Shown: positions 35,011-43,981, counted from the first letter of the stretch. The stretch: 47,760 nt of DNA from Lysobacterales bacterium (GCA_017305055.1 JAFKMZ010000064.1:1-47760), one strand, 5' to 3'. Program-made: numbers and translations. Notes: generated from the sequence alone by a model not told the origin.

Positions 35011-36243
35011 TCAGCCGGGCGCGCGGATCGCCAGCACGGCATTGAGGCCGCCGAACGCGAAAGAATTGCTCAAGGCCGCCCGCACGCGCATCGGCCGCGC
35101 CGCGTTCGGGGCATAGTCCAGGTCGCAGGCCGGATCGGCCGCGACGTAGTTCATGGTGGGCGGCACCACACCATCGCGCATCGCCCCCAGCACGGCCACC
35201 AGCTCCAGCGCACCGGAGGCGCCCAGGGCGTGGCCGTGCATGGACTTGGTCGAGGACACGACCAGCCTGGCGGCATACGCGCCAAACACGCGGTGGATGG
35301 CCTCGGTCTCGGCCACGTCATTGGCCTGCGTACCGGTGCCATGGGCGTTGATGTAGTCGACGTCCTCCGGCGCCAGGCCGGCATCGGCGAGCGCCTGCCC
35401 CATGGCGCGCGCGCTGCCGGCCGGATCGGGCGCGGCAATGTCACCTGCATCCGCGCTCATGCCGACACCCGCGAGCTCGCCCAGTATCGTCGCGCCGCGT
35501 GCACGCGCATGCGCCTTGGACTCCAGTACGAAGATGGCGGCGCCCTCGCCCAGCACCAGGCCGCGGCGGCCCTGGCTGAACGGGCGACAGGTGTCGTCGG
35601 CCACGACGCGCATGGCCTCCCAGGCCTTGAGCGAACCGAAGCCGAGGCAGGCCTCGGTGCCACCGCTCACGACCACGTCGACCAGGCCGGAACGGATCAT
35701 CGCCGCCGCCTGGGCCAGCGCGTGGTTGGCCGAGGCGCAGGCGCTGGCCACGGCAAACGTCGGGCCGTGCAGGCCGTGCGCAATGCTGATCTGGCTGGCC
35801 GGCGCATTCACCATCAGCCGCACGATGGTGAAGGGGTGCACGCGCCCGGTGTGCTCCTCGTAGATCAGGCGGCTCTGTTCGTCATGCGTGGTTTCGCCGC
35901 CGACGCCGGTGCCGATGATGACGCCAGTGCGCAGTGCCAGGTCGCCGGCGCTGAAATCGAGTCCGGACTGCGCGATTGCCTCGTTTGCCGCGGCCAGCGC
36001 GAGCTGCGAGCAGCGATCCAGCAACGGCAGCGTGCGCTCGCTGCAGTGCTGTGCCGGATCGAAGGTTTCCGGCACCTGCGCGGCGACGCGGATGCGCATC
36101 TTGTCGGCGCGCGCATGGCGCAGCGGCCGGATGCCGGAGCGGCCTTCACGCAAGCCCTGCCACAGGCGTTCGGCGCCTTCGCCGAATGCGCTGACTGCGC
36201 CCATGCCGGTGATCACGACACCCGAAGCAGGCGGCTGGGTCAC
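35011..36243 (-). CDS. Stand-alone beta-ketoacyl-ACP synthase (KAS II-like)
   Basis: 410 residues, thiolase-fold condensing enzyme of the FabF type. The catalytic triad is complete: C169 in ASACASANHAL, H301 in INAHGTGTQAND and H338 in STKSMHGHALGAS. The C-terminal SNSFAFGGLNAVLAI is typical. It should decarboxylate and condense malonyl-ACP onto an acyl thioester. It is not in a fab operon: no reductase, dehydratase or FabD is nearby, so it is probably a specialised-pathway enzyme. The start is GTG at 36243, overlapping the ACP stop (GTGA). Confidence 0.93.
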   Translation of the reverse strand: MTQPPASGVVITGMGAVSAFGEGAERLWQGLREGRSGIRPLRHARADKMRIRVAAQVPETFDPAQHCSERTLPLLDRCSQLALAAANEAIAQSGLDFSAGDLALRTGVIIGTGVGGETTHDEQSRLIYEEHTGRVHPFTIVRLMVNAPASQISIAHGLHGPTFAVASACASANHALAQAAAMIRSGLVDVVVSGGTEACLGFGSLKAWEAMRVVADDTCRPFSQGRRGLVLGEGAAIFVLESKAHARARGATILGELAGVGMSADAGDIAAPDPAGSARAMGQALADAGLAPEDVDYINAHGTGTQANDVAETEAIHRVFGAYAARLVVSSTKSMHGHALGASGALELVAVLGAMRDGVVPPTMNYVAADPACDLDYAPNAARPMRVRAALSNSFAFGGLNAVLAIRAPG

Positions 36244-36524
36244 GCGGCAGCGTCCGGACCGGCGGCCTTCGCCGCCAGTGCCTTGTCCACCGCGTCGACC
36301 AGGCTTTGCACCGTATCGGTGTCGAAGTTCGCACCCTGGTCCGGGATGGTGATGTCGAAATGCGCCTCGATGTCGAAGATCATCTCGATGGCGTCCAGCG
36401 AGGCGATCCCGAAATCCTTCAAGGTGGACTCGGGCTTGATCGCCGCCGCCTCGACCTTGGCCTGCTTGGCGACGATGGCGATCACCTGGCTGGCAACTTC
36501 GTCCGGGGAAAGGTTTTCGGTCAT
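36240..36524 (-). CDS. Acyl carrier protein, pathway-specific
   Basis: 94 residues. The phosphopantetheine Ser is S42 in DFGIASLDAIEMIFDIEAHF; the usual GxDS is changed to GIAS. The chain is acidic with a four-helix ACP pattern and an Ala-rich tail. The ATG at 36524 has GGAG six nt upstream. It overlaps the ketosynthase gene and follows the aminotransferase gene by 46 nt. Its divergent Ser motif and context suggest it is not the housekeeping AcpP, and that it carries the intermediates of this cluster (inference). Confidence 0.92.
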   Translation of the reverse strand: MTENLSPDEVASQVIAIVAKQAKVEAAAIKPESTLKDFGIASLDAIEMIFDIEAHFDITIPDQGANFDTDTVQSLVDAVDKALAAKAAGPDAAA

Positions 36525-36570
36525 GGCTATCTCCGCTTTGCGCGATGCGCGGACGCATCCGCGCGGCAGC

Positions 36571-37977
36571 TCACAGGCTCCGTTTCGCCTTGGTGATGAG
36601 CTGGTCCAGCAGCATGATAGCCAAGTCGATTTCCTCGTCGGTGATTTCCAGCGAGGGCGCCAGCGTGATGACGTTCTTGTACCAGCCACCCACATCGAGC
36701 ACGAGTCCGATCTTTTTTCCCTGGTGCGTGAGGTCGCCGGCCAGGCCGATGTCGACCATGCGGTCGAGCAGCGCCTTGTTCGGGGTGTAGCCGTCCTCGG
36801 TGCAAATCTCGGCACGCAGGGCAAGGCCGAGGCCGTCCACGTCGCCGATTTCCCTGTGCCGCTGCTGCAGGTCGCGCAGGCCCGCGAGGAAGTGTGCGCC
36901 CTTGCGCGGCACGCTGGTCTCGTAGTCCAGTTCCTTGCCCATGCGCAGCACTTCGAGGCCGAGCGCCGTACCCAGCGGGTTGGAGTTGAACGTGGAGTGC
37001 GTCGAGCCCGGCGGAAACACCGTGGGATTGATCAGCTCCTCGCGCGCCCACAGCCCCGACAGGGGATTGAGACCGTTGGTCAGCGCCTTGCCGAACACGA
37101 GCACGTCGGGCTTGACCCCGAAGTTCTCGATCGACCACAGCTTGCCGGTGCGCCAGAAGCCCATCTGGATCTCGTCGACCACGAGCAGGATGCCGTACTG
37201 GTCCAACACCTTCTTCAGGTCCCTGAAGAAATTCCGTGGCGGCACCACATAGCCGCCGGTGCCCTGGATCGGCTCGACGTAGAACGCCGCGTACTCGCAC
37301 TGGTTGGTCTTGGGATCCCACACGCCGTTGTATTCGGTCTCGAACAGTCGCGCGAACTGGTGCACACAGCTGTCCGAGTATTCCTCCGCGCTCATCCCCT
37401 TCGGCCGGCGGAACGGATAGGGGAACGGCAGGAACATCGCGCGCTCGCCGAAGTGGCCGAAGCGGCGGCGGTAGCGGTAGCTCGACGTGATCGACGAGGC
37501 GCCCAGGGTGCGGCCGTGGTAGCCGCCCTCGAACGCGAACATCAGGCTCTTGCCTTTGGTGTAGTTGCGCACCAGCTTGAGCGAATCCTCGATTGCCTGC
37601 GCGCCGCCCACGTTGAAGTGCACGCGGCCGTCCAAGCCGAACTTCGCCTTGGCGTCCAGTGCCACGGCCTTGGCCAGCTCGATGCGGGTCTGGTGCAGGT
37701 ACTGGCTGGCCACCTGCGGCAGCAGGTCGATCTGCGCCTTGAGCGTCTCATTCAGGCGCTTGTTGGCGTAGCCGAAGTTGACCGCCGAGTACCACATCTG
37801 CAGGTCCAGGAACGGCACGCCGGCGGTGTCATACATGTAGCTGCCGTTGCAGCCGCGGAAGATCTTCGGCGGATCGACGTAATGCACGGTGTCACCGAAG
37901 GAGCTGTACTTCGCCTCGTCGGCGAGCAGCTCGGCATCATCGATCGCCAGGCTGGCGTGCTTGTCAAAAACGTTCAT
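36571..37977 (-). CDS. Class III PLP aminotransferase
   Basis: 468 residues, omega-aminotransferase/ornithine aminotransferase-like fold I enzyme. The chain shows FNVGGAQAIEDSLKLVRNYT (phosphate-binding region), FEGGYHGRTLGASSITSSYRYRR, VEPIQGTGGYVVPP, the cofactor Asp in LLVVDEIQMGFWRTGKLW (D268) and the Schiff-base Lys K297 in LVFGKALTNGLNPLSG. Class III enzymes transfer distal amino groups, and some act on carrier-protein-bound substrates. It lies 18 nt downstream of the HAD gene and 46 nt upstream of the ACP gene, so one transcript is likely. Confidence 0.93.
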   Translation of the reverse strand: MNVFDKHASLAIDDAELLADEAKYSSFGDTVHYVDPPKIFRGCNGSYMYDTAGVPFLDLQMWYSAVNFGYANKRLNETLKAQIDLLPQVASQYLHQTRIELAKAVALDAKAKFGLDGRVHFNVGGAQAIEDSLKLVRNYTKGKSLMFAFEGGYHGRTLGASSITSSYRYRRRFGHFGERAMFLPFPYPFRRPKGMSAEEYSDSCVHQFARLFETEYNGVWDPKTNQCEYAAFYVEPIQGTGGYVVPPRNFFRDLKKVLDQYGILLVVDEIQMGFWRTGKLWSIENFGVKPDVLVFGKALTNGLNPLSGLWAREELINPTVFPPGSTHSTFNSNPLGTALGLEVLRMGKELDYETSVPRKGAHFLAGLRDLQQRHREIGDVDGLGLALRAEICTEDGYTPNKALLDRMVDIGLAGDLTHQGKKIGLVLDVGGWYKNVITLAPSLEITDEEIDLAIMLLDQLITKAKRSL

Positions 37978-37995
37978 GCGGGCCTCGAGCTGGGT

Positions 37996-38694
37996 TCAAA
38001 CGGCAAGTGCTGCCGTAAACGCTGGAGCCGTCTCGGCGTCCAGGCGGCCTGCGATCAGCGACGGCAGGAATTCAAGGGCATCCTCGAAGCCGGTGATCGG
38101 TACATACGGAATGCCGGCGGCACGACAGTGCTCGATCAGGCGATGTTTGGCGAAGACGAAATCGACCTGGTTCGCTGCGCAGAAATCCGATGCGCCATCA
38201 CCAATCAGCAACGTACGCGCACCGCCGCTGCGCGCCTGCGCGACGCACGCGCACTTGCAGGTGCCGCTGGCGCAGCCCGCAGCCTGGTAGGGCGAACCCA
38301 ATTGCCAGCGCTGCGGCGGCGTGGCTGGTGCCAGATGGTTCGCGGCGACCGGCAGATTGTCCAGGCCATAACGGCCGAGGATCTGCTGTATGGCGTAATC
38401 GAGTCCGTCGCTGACCACGCGGATCGGCACGCCAAGCGCACGCGCCTTGGCCACGAAAGCGGGGAAGGCGTGGTCGATCCACAGGCTGGACAGGTGCGTA
38501 TCCAGCTCCTCCCGGCTCATGTCCAGCAAGGCCACCTGCGCGCTCATGCATGCGCGCGAACCGATGCGGCCTGCGCGCCAGTCACGCTCCAGTCTTTCCC
38601 AGCCGGGTCGGCCATAGCGGTCGAGCAGCGAGTCGATGACGTCTTCCACGGCAATCGTGCCGTCGAAATCGCACAGGATGGTCCAGGGAGACAT
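37996..38694 (-). CDS. HAD-superfamily phosphatase, MtnX-like
   Basis: 232 residues. HAD motif I is WTILCDFDGTI (D9, D11), motif II is IRVVSDGLDYAI and motif III is TLLIGDGASDFCAA. The all-helical type-I cap after motif I and the overall length match MtnX/SerB-like phosphatases. A Cys-rich insertion, CASGTCKCACV, may bind a metal. No other methionine-salvage gene is nearby, so MtnX activity is not implied; dephosphorylation of a pathway intermediate is likelier. The start at 38694 is chosen because motif I follows at once; an ATG at 38727 adds 11 residues. First gene of the carrier-protein operon. Confidence 0.87.
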   Translation of the reverse strand: MSPWTILCDFDGTIAVEDVIDSLLDRYGRPGWERLERDWRAGRIGSRACMSAQVALLDMSREELDTHLSSLWIDHAFPAFVAKARALGVPIRVVSDGLDYAIQQILGRYGLDNLPVAANHLAPATPPQRWQLGSPYQAAGCASGTCKCACVAQARSGGARTLLIGDGASDFCAANQVDFVFAKHRLIEHCRAAGIPYVPITGFEDALEFLPSLIAGRLDAETAPAFTAALAV

Positions 38695-38830
38695 GGGGCT
38701 AACCGCATCGATATCGGAATCGACCATCACACTAGCGTGCGATCTCTTTCCGCCGCCTTTCCGCTGCGCGGCGGCTTGCCGCCGCTTCCATGGCCCGCTT
38801 GCCATAACCGGGGAAGCGGGGAGGCCGGGC

Positions 38831-39754
38831 TCACGCCGGGTCGACCAGGTCCATGCCCCATGCCGACATGTCCAGGCGCAGCCCGTGCACCTCGCCGACG
38901 CCGGTGGCGATGGCGCGCTTGCGGGCGGTGACGTCCGCGCGCCACCTGGCCTTGGCGCTGGCGCCGACCAGGTCTGCCAGCAGCACGCGCCGCGCTGCCG
39001 GGCTGCGGTCACCAGCCCGCGCCATGCGTGCGGCAAAGGTCCTGCGGTCAGCGGCCTTGACCCCGCCATTCTGCACGTGGATGTCGAAGGCCAGCGCCGC
39101 GCCGAGCTCTCCGCCCAGCCCCAGTGCCTGCGCGGTGGCCTGGGACGGCTCGAAATACTCCCGGCGCGCGCGTTCCCGCTGCAGCTGCTTCATCAGCGGC
39201 GTGGCGCCCAGGCGGCGGAAGCCGTCGCGCCAGGGCTGGGCAACGCCAGCCAGGTTGGCACCGAGACTGATGCTGTCGGCCCAGCCCTTGAGCCTGCTCC
39301 AGTCCGCATCCGCCATGCGCTCGAGCAGCTCGTCGGTCGCTGCGCCAAACGCCCCGCGCACCAGATCCGGATCGCGCAGCATGGCTTCGCGCACCAGCGC
39401 CTGGATTCCGCCGTGCTGCAAGGTGAAGCCGATGATGCCCCAGGTCAGGCCGGCACCATCGAAGTTGCCCGCGACGGTCTGGTAGCCGTGACCCTCCAGG
39501 CGCGCCGTCACCTGCAGGCAGCGCTCGAAGAGCGATGGCCAAGGCAGGCCAGTGGCGCCCTGCCACGTTGGCGGATCGGCCCGACCAGTCTGTTGCCGCC
39601 CCGCCGATGCCTGGAACGCCTGCACGGCACGCTCCGTGCCGCCACCAAAATCGCCGTCGACGGCACCCGTGTAGAACCCCTGTTGCTGCAGCGCCACCTG
39701 CAGCACGTTGACCAGGTCGCCAAAGCAACCACGCCCCATCCCCTTGGCACCCAT
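38831..39754 (-). CDS. Peptidoglycan-binding protein with chitosanase-like domain, no signal peptide
   Basis: 307 residues. The N terminus (about 8-75) is a PG_binding_1 domain (VNVLQVALQQQGFYTGAVDGDFGGGTERAVQAFQA). The rest resembles the lysozyme-superfamily GH46 chitosanase fold, with a catalytic-site-like VAGNFDGAGLTWGIIGFTLQHGG and helical repeats after it. There is no N-terminal hydrophobic stretch, unusual for a cell-wall hydrolase; release by lysis, a phage-type holin or a contact-dependent secretion system is possible. The ATG at 39754 has an excellent GGGGAGGTG site. Divergence from GH46 is high, so the catalytic assignment is tentative. Confidence 0.75.
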   Translation of the reverse strand: MGAKGMGRGCFGDLVNVLQVALQQQGFYTGAVDGDFGGGTERAVQAFQASAGRQQTGRADPPTWQGATGLPWPSLFERCLQVTARLEGHGYQTVAGNFDGAGLTWGIIGFTLQHGGIQALVREAMLRDPDLVRGAFGAATDELLERMADADWSRLKGWADSISLGANLAGVAQPWRDGFRRLGATPLMKQLQRERARREYFEPSQATAQALGLGGELGAALAFDIHVQNGGVKAADRRTFAARMARAGDRSPAARRVLLADLVGASAKARWRADVTARKRAIATGVGEVHGLRLDMSAWGMDLVDPA

Positions 39755-39789
39755 GATCCACCTCCCCGTACGGTAGCGTTGCGGACAGA

Positions 39790-41505
39790 CTAGGGTCGAA
39801 CCGACTTGTGGATCAGGCGCAGCAATTCGGCGTTGGTCATGCCGCCATTCCAGCCGTGGGGCTTTTCCGGACGACCGTAGACGAACGTACCGGCGTAGTG
39901 CGGATTCCTGGTCGCCTGCAGGAAATTCTGCATGTCGTAGACGCCGAGATTGAGGTAGTAGGTATCCATGTCGCCCACGTAGACATGGATCTTGTCCACC
40001 AGCTTCGGCCCCAGCGTGGGCCAGTTCTTCTGCAGATAGGCAGTGAGGTCGAAGCCGTGGTCGCGGGCATAGTCCACCGCGGTCTTGTCGATCACGCCGG
40101 TGCGCAGGTCCCACAGCGGCACGGGATAGCCGTCGCTGCCGATCGGCCCCCAGGACGCAAAGAACGCGCACAGCTGCTGCCCGCTGCGGCAGTGCGCGCC
40201 GTCCACGGCCTCCGCCTGGCTCATCTGCTGAAAGTTCACCTCCGGCTGGCCATCAGGCCGGTGCGACATGTAGCGCGGCGTCCGCAGCCAGTCGCCGAAG
40301 CCCGGCGCCCAGAAGGCGTTCGCGTCGTTGTAGGCATCCACCGATTGGAAATGGTGGAAATCGAGCGGATCGGGATAGAACGACCAGGTGCCGCCGAACA
40401 GGTCCGGATACTTGATCATCAGGTTCATGGATTCCCAGCCGCCGGTGGAACCGCCCGTAAGCATGCGCGCGCCGGGCTTGCGGATGATGCGGAAATGCGT
40501 TTCGACGTAGGGAATCAGTTCCTGCGTGATCGCGTCGCCATAGGGGCCGCTGTTGACCGAATTCACGGTATAGCTGTCGTCGTAGTACGGCGTCGGGGTC
40601 TGGAACGTGACCAGGATCATGCGCGGGAAATCGGCCGAGTTCCATTCCTGATAGAACTCGTATCCGGTCTCGACACCCATCACCGAGCGCCTTTCGGCGC
40701 TGCGCGCATCCGGTTTGACGGGAGTGTCAGTAAAACCATACGGCGGCCGCAGGCTGAAGTGGCCCTGGACGTAGACGACCGGATAGTGCTGGTCCGGGTG
40801 CTCGGCATAGCCCTTGGGCAGCAGGATGGTCGCGCCCATGAAGATCGGCTGGCCCCAGAATTTCGTCAGCATGGGACTCTGGAATTTCACGTGCTTGACC
40901 CACCCGGTATCCTGCGGTACCTCGACGGGCGGCAGCACCTTGTCCAGCGAAAGCGCGATCTCCTGGCTCTGGCCGGGATCGAGGTGCACCTTTCTCACCG
41001 CGCTGACCAGGTTTCCGGGAGAAACATTGAAGTGCTGTCCTTCCCACTGGTCCATGTGTGCCCAGATGACGTGCCCGTCCGCACGCGGGAAACGCGTGTA
41101 CACGTTCATCAGGGCCTGGACGTCGTAGTCGCCTGCCGGCAGGTCCTTCAGGGTGTCGACCACGGTGCCGGGGGTCGAGGCATCGACGACGGCGCTCTGG
41201 CCAGGTGCAAGCTGGCTGACGTCGGTGCCGAAATACGGAATGTTGCCGTTGTAGCCGTTGATCTGCAGCCGCGGCTCGCGCTCGCTGTTGCGGGTGACGA
41301 ACACGAACACCCGACCGGTGATTGGCGCGCTGTGTGCGCTCGCCGGAAACGAAACCGCGAAACGCGGACCCGTGGCCGTGGCTCCGGATGCGCCCGTTGG
41401 CGCGGGCGTGCTGGTGGTGTCGGATGCGCCGGGGCTGCCCGGCGAACAGCCGGCAAGCGTAGCCACGATCGCGGCCACCGCAAGCGGCCAGGTCAATTTG
41501 CGCAT
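39790..41505 (-). CDS. Esterase-like lipoprotein (esterase D/Fes fold)
   Basis: 571 residues. The lipoprotein signal peptide has its Cys at residue 20 (IVATLAGCSPG), followed by a Ser/Thr/Ala-rich tether. A beta-sandwich-like N-terminal domain (about 45-200) precedes an alpha/beta-hydrolase domain. That domain has the nucleophile elbow MLTGGSTGGWESMNL, preceded by AITQELIPYVETHFRII as in enterochelin-esterase/esterase-D proteins, and a late His in RPEKPHGWNGG. It probably acts in the periplasm or at the surface; the substrate is unknown. The ATG at 41505 opens the signal peptide and has CGGAG upstream. Confidence 0.85.
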   Translation of the reverse strand: MRKLTWPLAVAAIVATLAGCSPGSPGASDTTSTPAPTGASGATATGPRFAVSFPASAHSAPITGRVFVFVTRNSEREPRLQINGYNGNIPYFGTDVSQLAPGQSAVVDASTPGTVVDTLKDLPAGDYDVQALMNVYTRFPRADGHVIWAHMDQWEGQHFNVSPGNLVSAVRKVHLDPGQSQEIALSLDKVLPPVEVPQDTGWVKHVKFQSPMLTKFWGQPIFMGATILLPKGYAEHPDQHYPVVYVQGHFSLRPPYGFTDTPVKPDARSAERRSVMGVETGYEFYQEWNSADFPRMILVTFQTPTPYYDDSYTVNSVNSGPYGDAITQELIPYVETHFRIIRKPGARMLTGGSTGGWESMNLMIKYPDLFGGTWSFYPDPLDFHHFQSVDAYNDANAFWAPGFGDWLRTPRYMSHRPDGQPEVNFQQMSQAEAVDGAHCRSGQQLCAFFASWGPIGSDGYPVPLWDLRTGVIDKTAVDYARDHGFDLTAYLQKNWPTLGPKLVDKIHVYVGDMDTYYLNLGVYDMQNFLQATRNPHYAGTFVYGRPEKPHGWNGGMTNAELLRLIHKSVRP

Positions 41506-41563
41506 GGGTTGAGTGCTCCGCCTGTCGGTTTATCTTGCGCCCGCGCTGTAACGCGGACAACCC

Positions 41564-41580
41564 CCGGGCGACTCGCCCGG
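41564..41580. terminator. GC-rich hairpin downstream of trmJ
   Basis: An 8-bp perfect inverted repeat, CCGGGCGA/TCGCCCGG, with a one-base centre lies in the 221-nt gap between the stop of trmJ (41727) and the start of the esterase gene (41505), both on the minus strand. It may end the trmJ transcript. No T-tract is present. Confidence 0.35.
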
Positions 41581-41726
41581 CCGCAGCGCCACGACATGCA
41601 CGTCGCCTCGCGCCGCCTGTGGATCAGGATCGACCACCCCCCGTAGCGGCGGCCGCGCGAAGTTGCCCACCCAGGAAGGCACGCCGGGCTTCGCTCATCC
41701 GTGCCGGCATGGGCCGCCCGCGCGTA

Positions 41727-42506
41727 TCAGCCCGCATCGGCCCGTTTGCCCGTCACGCCAGCCAGCCGCGCCATGCGCTGGGCGTCGGCGAGGATGCCGT
41801 GCAGGATGCGCAGTTCGCGCTCGTCCATCTGCGAGCGCTGGAACAACTTGCGCAGGCGCAGGACCACGACCGCCGGGGGACGGCCCTTGTGGAAATCGAT
41901 ATCGTCCAGGGTCTGTTCGAGATGGGTGAAGAACTGCTCCATCTTCACCGCGTCCGCCAGCGGCTCGCCAACCGGCGCGGGAGGCGCGGGAGGTACGGTG
42001 GCCAGCATGGCCAGGCGCATCTCGTAGGCCATCACCTGCACCGCCTGGGCCAGGTTCAGCGAACTGAAATCGTCCACGCTGGGAATGCGCACCATGCCAT
42101 GGCAATGCGCCAGCTCGGAATTTTCCAGGCCGGTACGCTCATTGCCGAACACCAGGGCGACCTGCTCGCCGCGTGCGGCGGCGGCCAGCGCCTGTTGCGC
42201 GCCTTCACGCGGCGACCACTCCGGCAGGGCCACGCCGCGGCGCCGTGCCGACAGTCCAATCGCCATGCTGCATCCGGCCAGGCCGGCGACCATGTCCGCA
42301 TGCACGCCCGCCAAAGCCAGCACGGCGTCGGCGCCGGCGGCCATGGCGGTCGCCTGCGGATCGGGAAAGCGGGCTGGTGCGACCAGCTCCAGGCGCGTGA
42401 AACCCATGGTGCGCATGGCGCGCGCGGTGCTGCCGATATTGCCTGGATGCGCCGTGCGCACGAGCACGAAGCGGAACGGAACCGTGGCGTCGGCAGGCAT
42501 CGGCAT
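41727..42506 (-). CDS. trmJ: tRNA (cytidine/uridine-2'-O)-methyltransferase TrmJ
   Basis: 259 residues, SPOUT (TrmH-type) RNA methyltransferase that 2'-O-methylates nucleotide 32 of tRNAs. Motif 1 is RFVLVRTAHPGNIGSTARAMRTMGF, motif 2 is VALVFGNERTGLENSEL and motif 3 is IPSVDDFSSLNLAQAVQVMAYE. A C-terminal helical extension contains MDERELRILHGILADAQRM. The ATG at 42506 is chosen because the domain begins about 15 residues later. It is divergent from suhB, a common arrangement. Confidence 0.93.
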   Translation of the reverse strand: MPMPADATVPFRFVLVRTAHPGNIGSTARAMRTMGFTRLELVAPARFPDPQATAMAAGADAVLALAGVHADMVAGLAGCSMAIGLSARRRGVALPEWSPREGAQQALAAAARGEQVALVFGNERTGLENSELAHCHGMVRIPSVDDFSSLNLAQAVQVMAYEMRLAMLATVPPAPPAPVGEPLADAVKMEQFFTHLEQTLDDIDFHKGRPPAVVVLRLRKLFQRSQMDERELRILHGILADAQRMARLAGVTGKRADAG

Positions 42507-42635
42507 GTGCAGCAACAATCGGCGGAAAGGCACAGAGAATAGTGCATCGGCCGCGCGCATTGACCGCACGAATCGGGGCGCCGGCATGCCTCTGCTAGAA
42601 TTCGCCGCCCCACCCCACCACTACCACGTCCCTCC

Positions 42636-43439
42636 ATGCCTCGTCCTGCCGTCACGATCGCGGCGCGCGCCGCGCGCGCCGCAGGCAACATCATCCTGCG
42701 CTACATGAACCGCATCGATGCGCTGCATGTGGTCGAGAAGCACCAGCTCGATTTCGTCTCCGAGGTGGACAAGCTGGCGGAGAAGGAAATCATCCGCGAG
42801 CTGCGGCGCGCCTATCCCGAGCACGCGATCCTCGCCGAGGAAAGTGGAGCCAGCGGCAAGAACCCGCTGACCTGGGTCATCGACCCGCTCGACGGCACGC
42901 ACAACTACCTGCGCGGCATCCCGCATTTCTGCGTCTCGATCGCGCTGCTGGAAAAGGGCGTACCGATGCACGGCGTGATCTTCGATCCCCTGCGCGACGA
43001 GTTGTTCACCGCCAGCAAGGGCGACGGTGCCGTCCTCAACGACCGGCGTCTGCGCGTGTCCCGGCGCGAAAGCCTGGACGGGGCCTTGATCGCCACCGGC
43101 TTCCCGTTCCGCCAGCGCGAGCACGTCGAGGCGCAGCTGGCCATGACCCGCGCGCTGCTCGAGCGCGCCGAGGACATCCGCCGCACCGGCTCGGCCGCGC
43201 TCGATCTGGCCTATTGCGCGGCTGCGCGTTTCGACGGCTATTTCGAAACCGGTCTGAAGCCGTGGGACCTGGCCGCGGGCGTGCTGCTGGTGCAGGAAGC
43301 GGGCGGCCAGTTCGGCGACTTTGCCGGCCGCGAAGGCATTCCGGCCAGCGGCAACCTGATCGCCGGCAACCACCACATCGTCCAGGGCATGACCGAGGTC
43401 ATCCGCGCCCACGCCACTGCGGCCCTGCTCAAGGCCTGA
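42636..43439 (+). CDS. suhB: Inositol monophosphatase family protein SuhB
   Basis: 267 residues, Mg2+-dependent phosphatase of the IMPase fold; E. coli SuhB also helps rRNA antitermination. Metal-site motifs are ILAEESGASG (catalytic Glu), WVIDPLDGTHNYLRGIPHF and, near the C terminus, LKPWDLAAGVLLVQEAGG. It starts at the ATG at 42636, 129 nt from the divergent trmJ start. Confidence 0.94.
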   Translation: MPRPAVTIAARAARAAGNIILRYMNRIDALHVVEKHQLDFVSEVDKLAEKEIIRELRRAYPEHAILAEESGASGKNPLTWVIDPLDGTHNYLRGIPHFCVSIALLEKGVPMHGVIFDPLRDELFTASKGDGAVLNDRRLRVSRRESLDGALIATGFPFRQREHVEAQLAMTRALLERAEDIRRTGSAALDLAYCAAARFDGYFETGLKPWDLAAGVLLVQEAGGQFGDFAGREGIPASGNLIAGNHHIVQGMTEVIRAHATAALLKA

Positions 43440-43650
43440 GCCGCTCCACCGGCTCCCGCCGATGTGTGGCGCCCGTTGCCGCCGCACTTGATCCTGGACA
43501 TGGACGGCGCGCGCCGCGCGCCGGATGCTGCGAACCATGACGCCACGCGCGGTCACGTCCGCCCCGGGCCAGGAAGCGGACGCGGCGGAACCTGGCGATA
43601 ACATCGCCGGGATAAGCTGGCGCTGGTCCATCCCGCATCGAGGAGTTGCC

Positions 43651-43944
43651 ATGCCAAAGGTGGATTTGACCGCGAAGCAGCGCGCGTCCAGGAACTGCAC
43701 GCATACCGACGCGGCATTCGAAGTCAGCTATGCCAAACGCGTGTGCGAGGAGTGCGCCGCCAATGGCGACACCTGGGTACAGCTGCGCATCTGCATGACC
43801 TGCGGCCACGTCGGCTGCTGCGACAGTTCGAGGAACCGGCATGCGCGCGCGCACCATGTCGCCACCGGCCACCCGCTCATCAAGACCATCGAGGCCGGCC
43901 CGGACTGGGCCTGGTGCTACATCGACGACGCCTACCTCGACTGA
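43651..43944 (+). CDS. UBP-type zinc-finger protein
   Basis: 97 residues made almost entirely of one ZnF-UBP domain. Metal ligands lie in NCTHTD, RVCEECAANGDTWVQLRICMTCGHVGCCDSS, NRHARAHHVATGHPL and a final aromatic WAWCYIDDAY. In eukaryotes the domain binds the ubiquitin C terminus; small stand-alone bacterial versions have no settled role. The ATG at 43651 has AGGAG seven nt upstream. A hemerythrin gene follows after 37 nt. Confidence 0.88.
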   Translation: MPKVDLTAKQRASRNCTHTDAAFEVSYAKRVCEECAANGDTWVQLRICMTCGHVGCCDSSRNRHARAHHVATGHPLIKTIEAGPDWAWCYIDDAYLD

Positions 43945-43981
43945 GGCGCATCGCCACGGCAAACCCTGAGGAGCAGCACAC

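Noticed and set aside
37996-38694. Assignment of the HAD protein to methionine salvage (MtnX)
   Set aside because: No mtnA, B, C, D or W genes are near, and its operon partners are carrier-protein enzymes; only the fold family is supported.
34972-38931. 1319-codon open frame on the plus strand across the carrier-protein cluster
   Set aside because: It is antisense to five genes with clear catalytic motifs, is rich in Arg/His/Gln/Ala, and has no domain or ribosome site. Long antisense frames are expected at this GC content.
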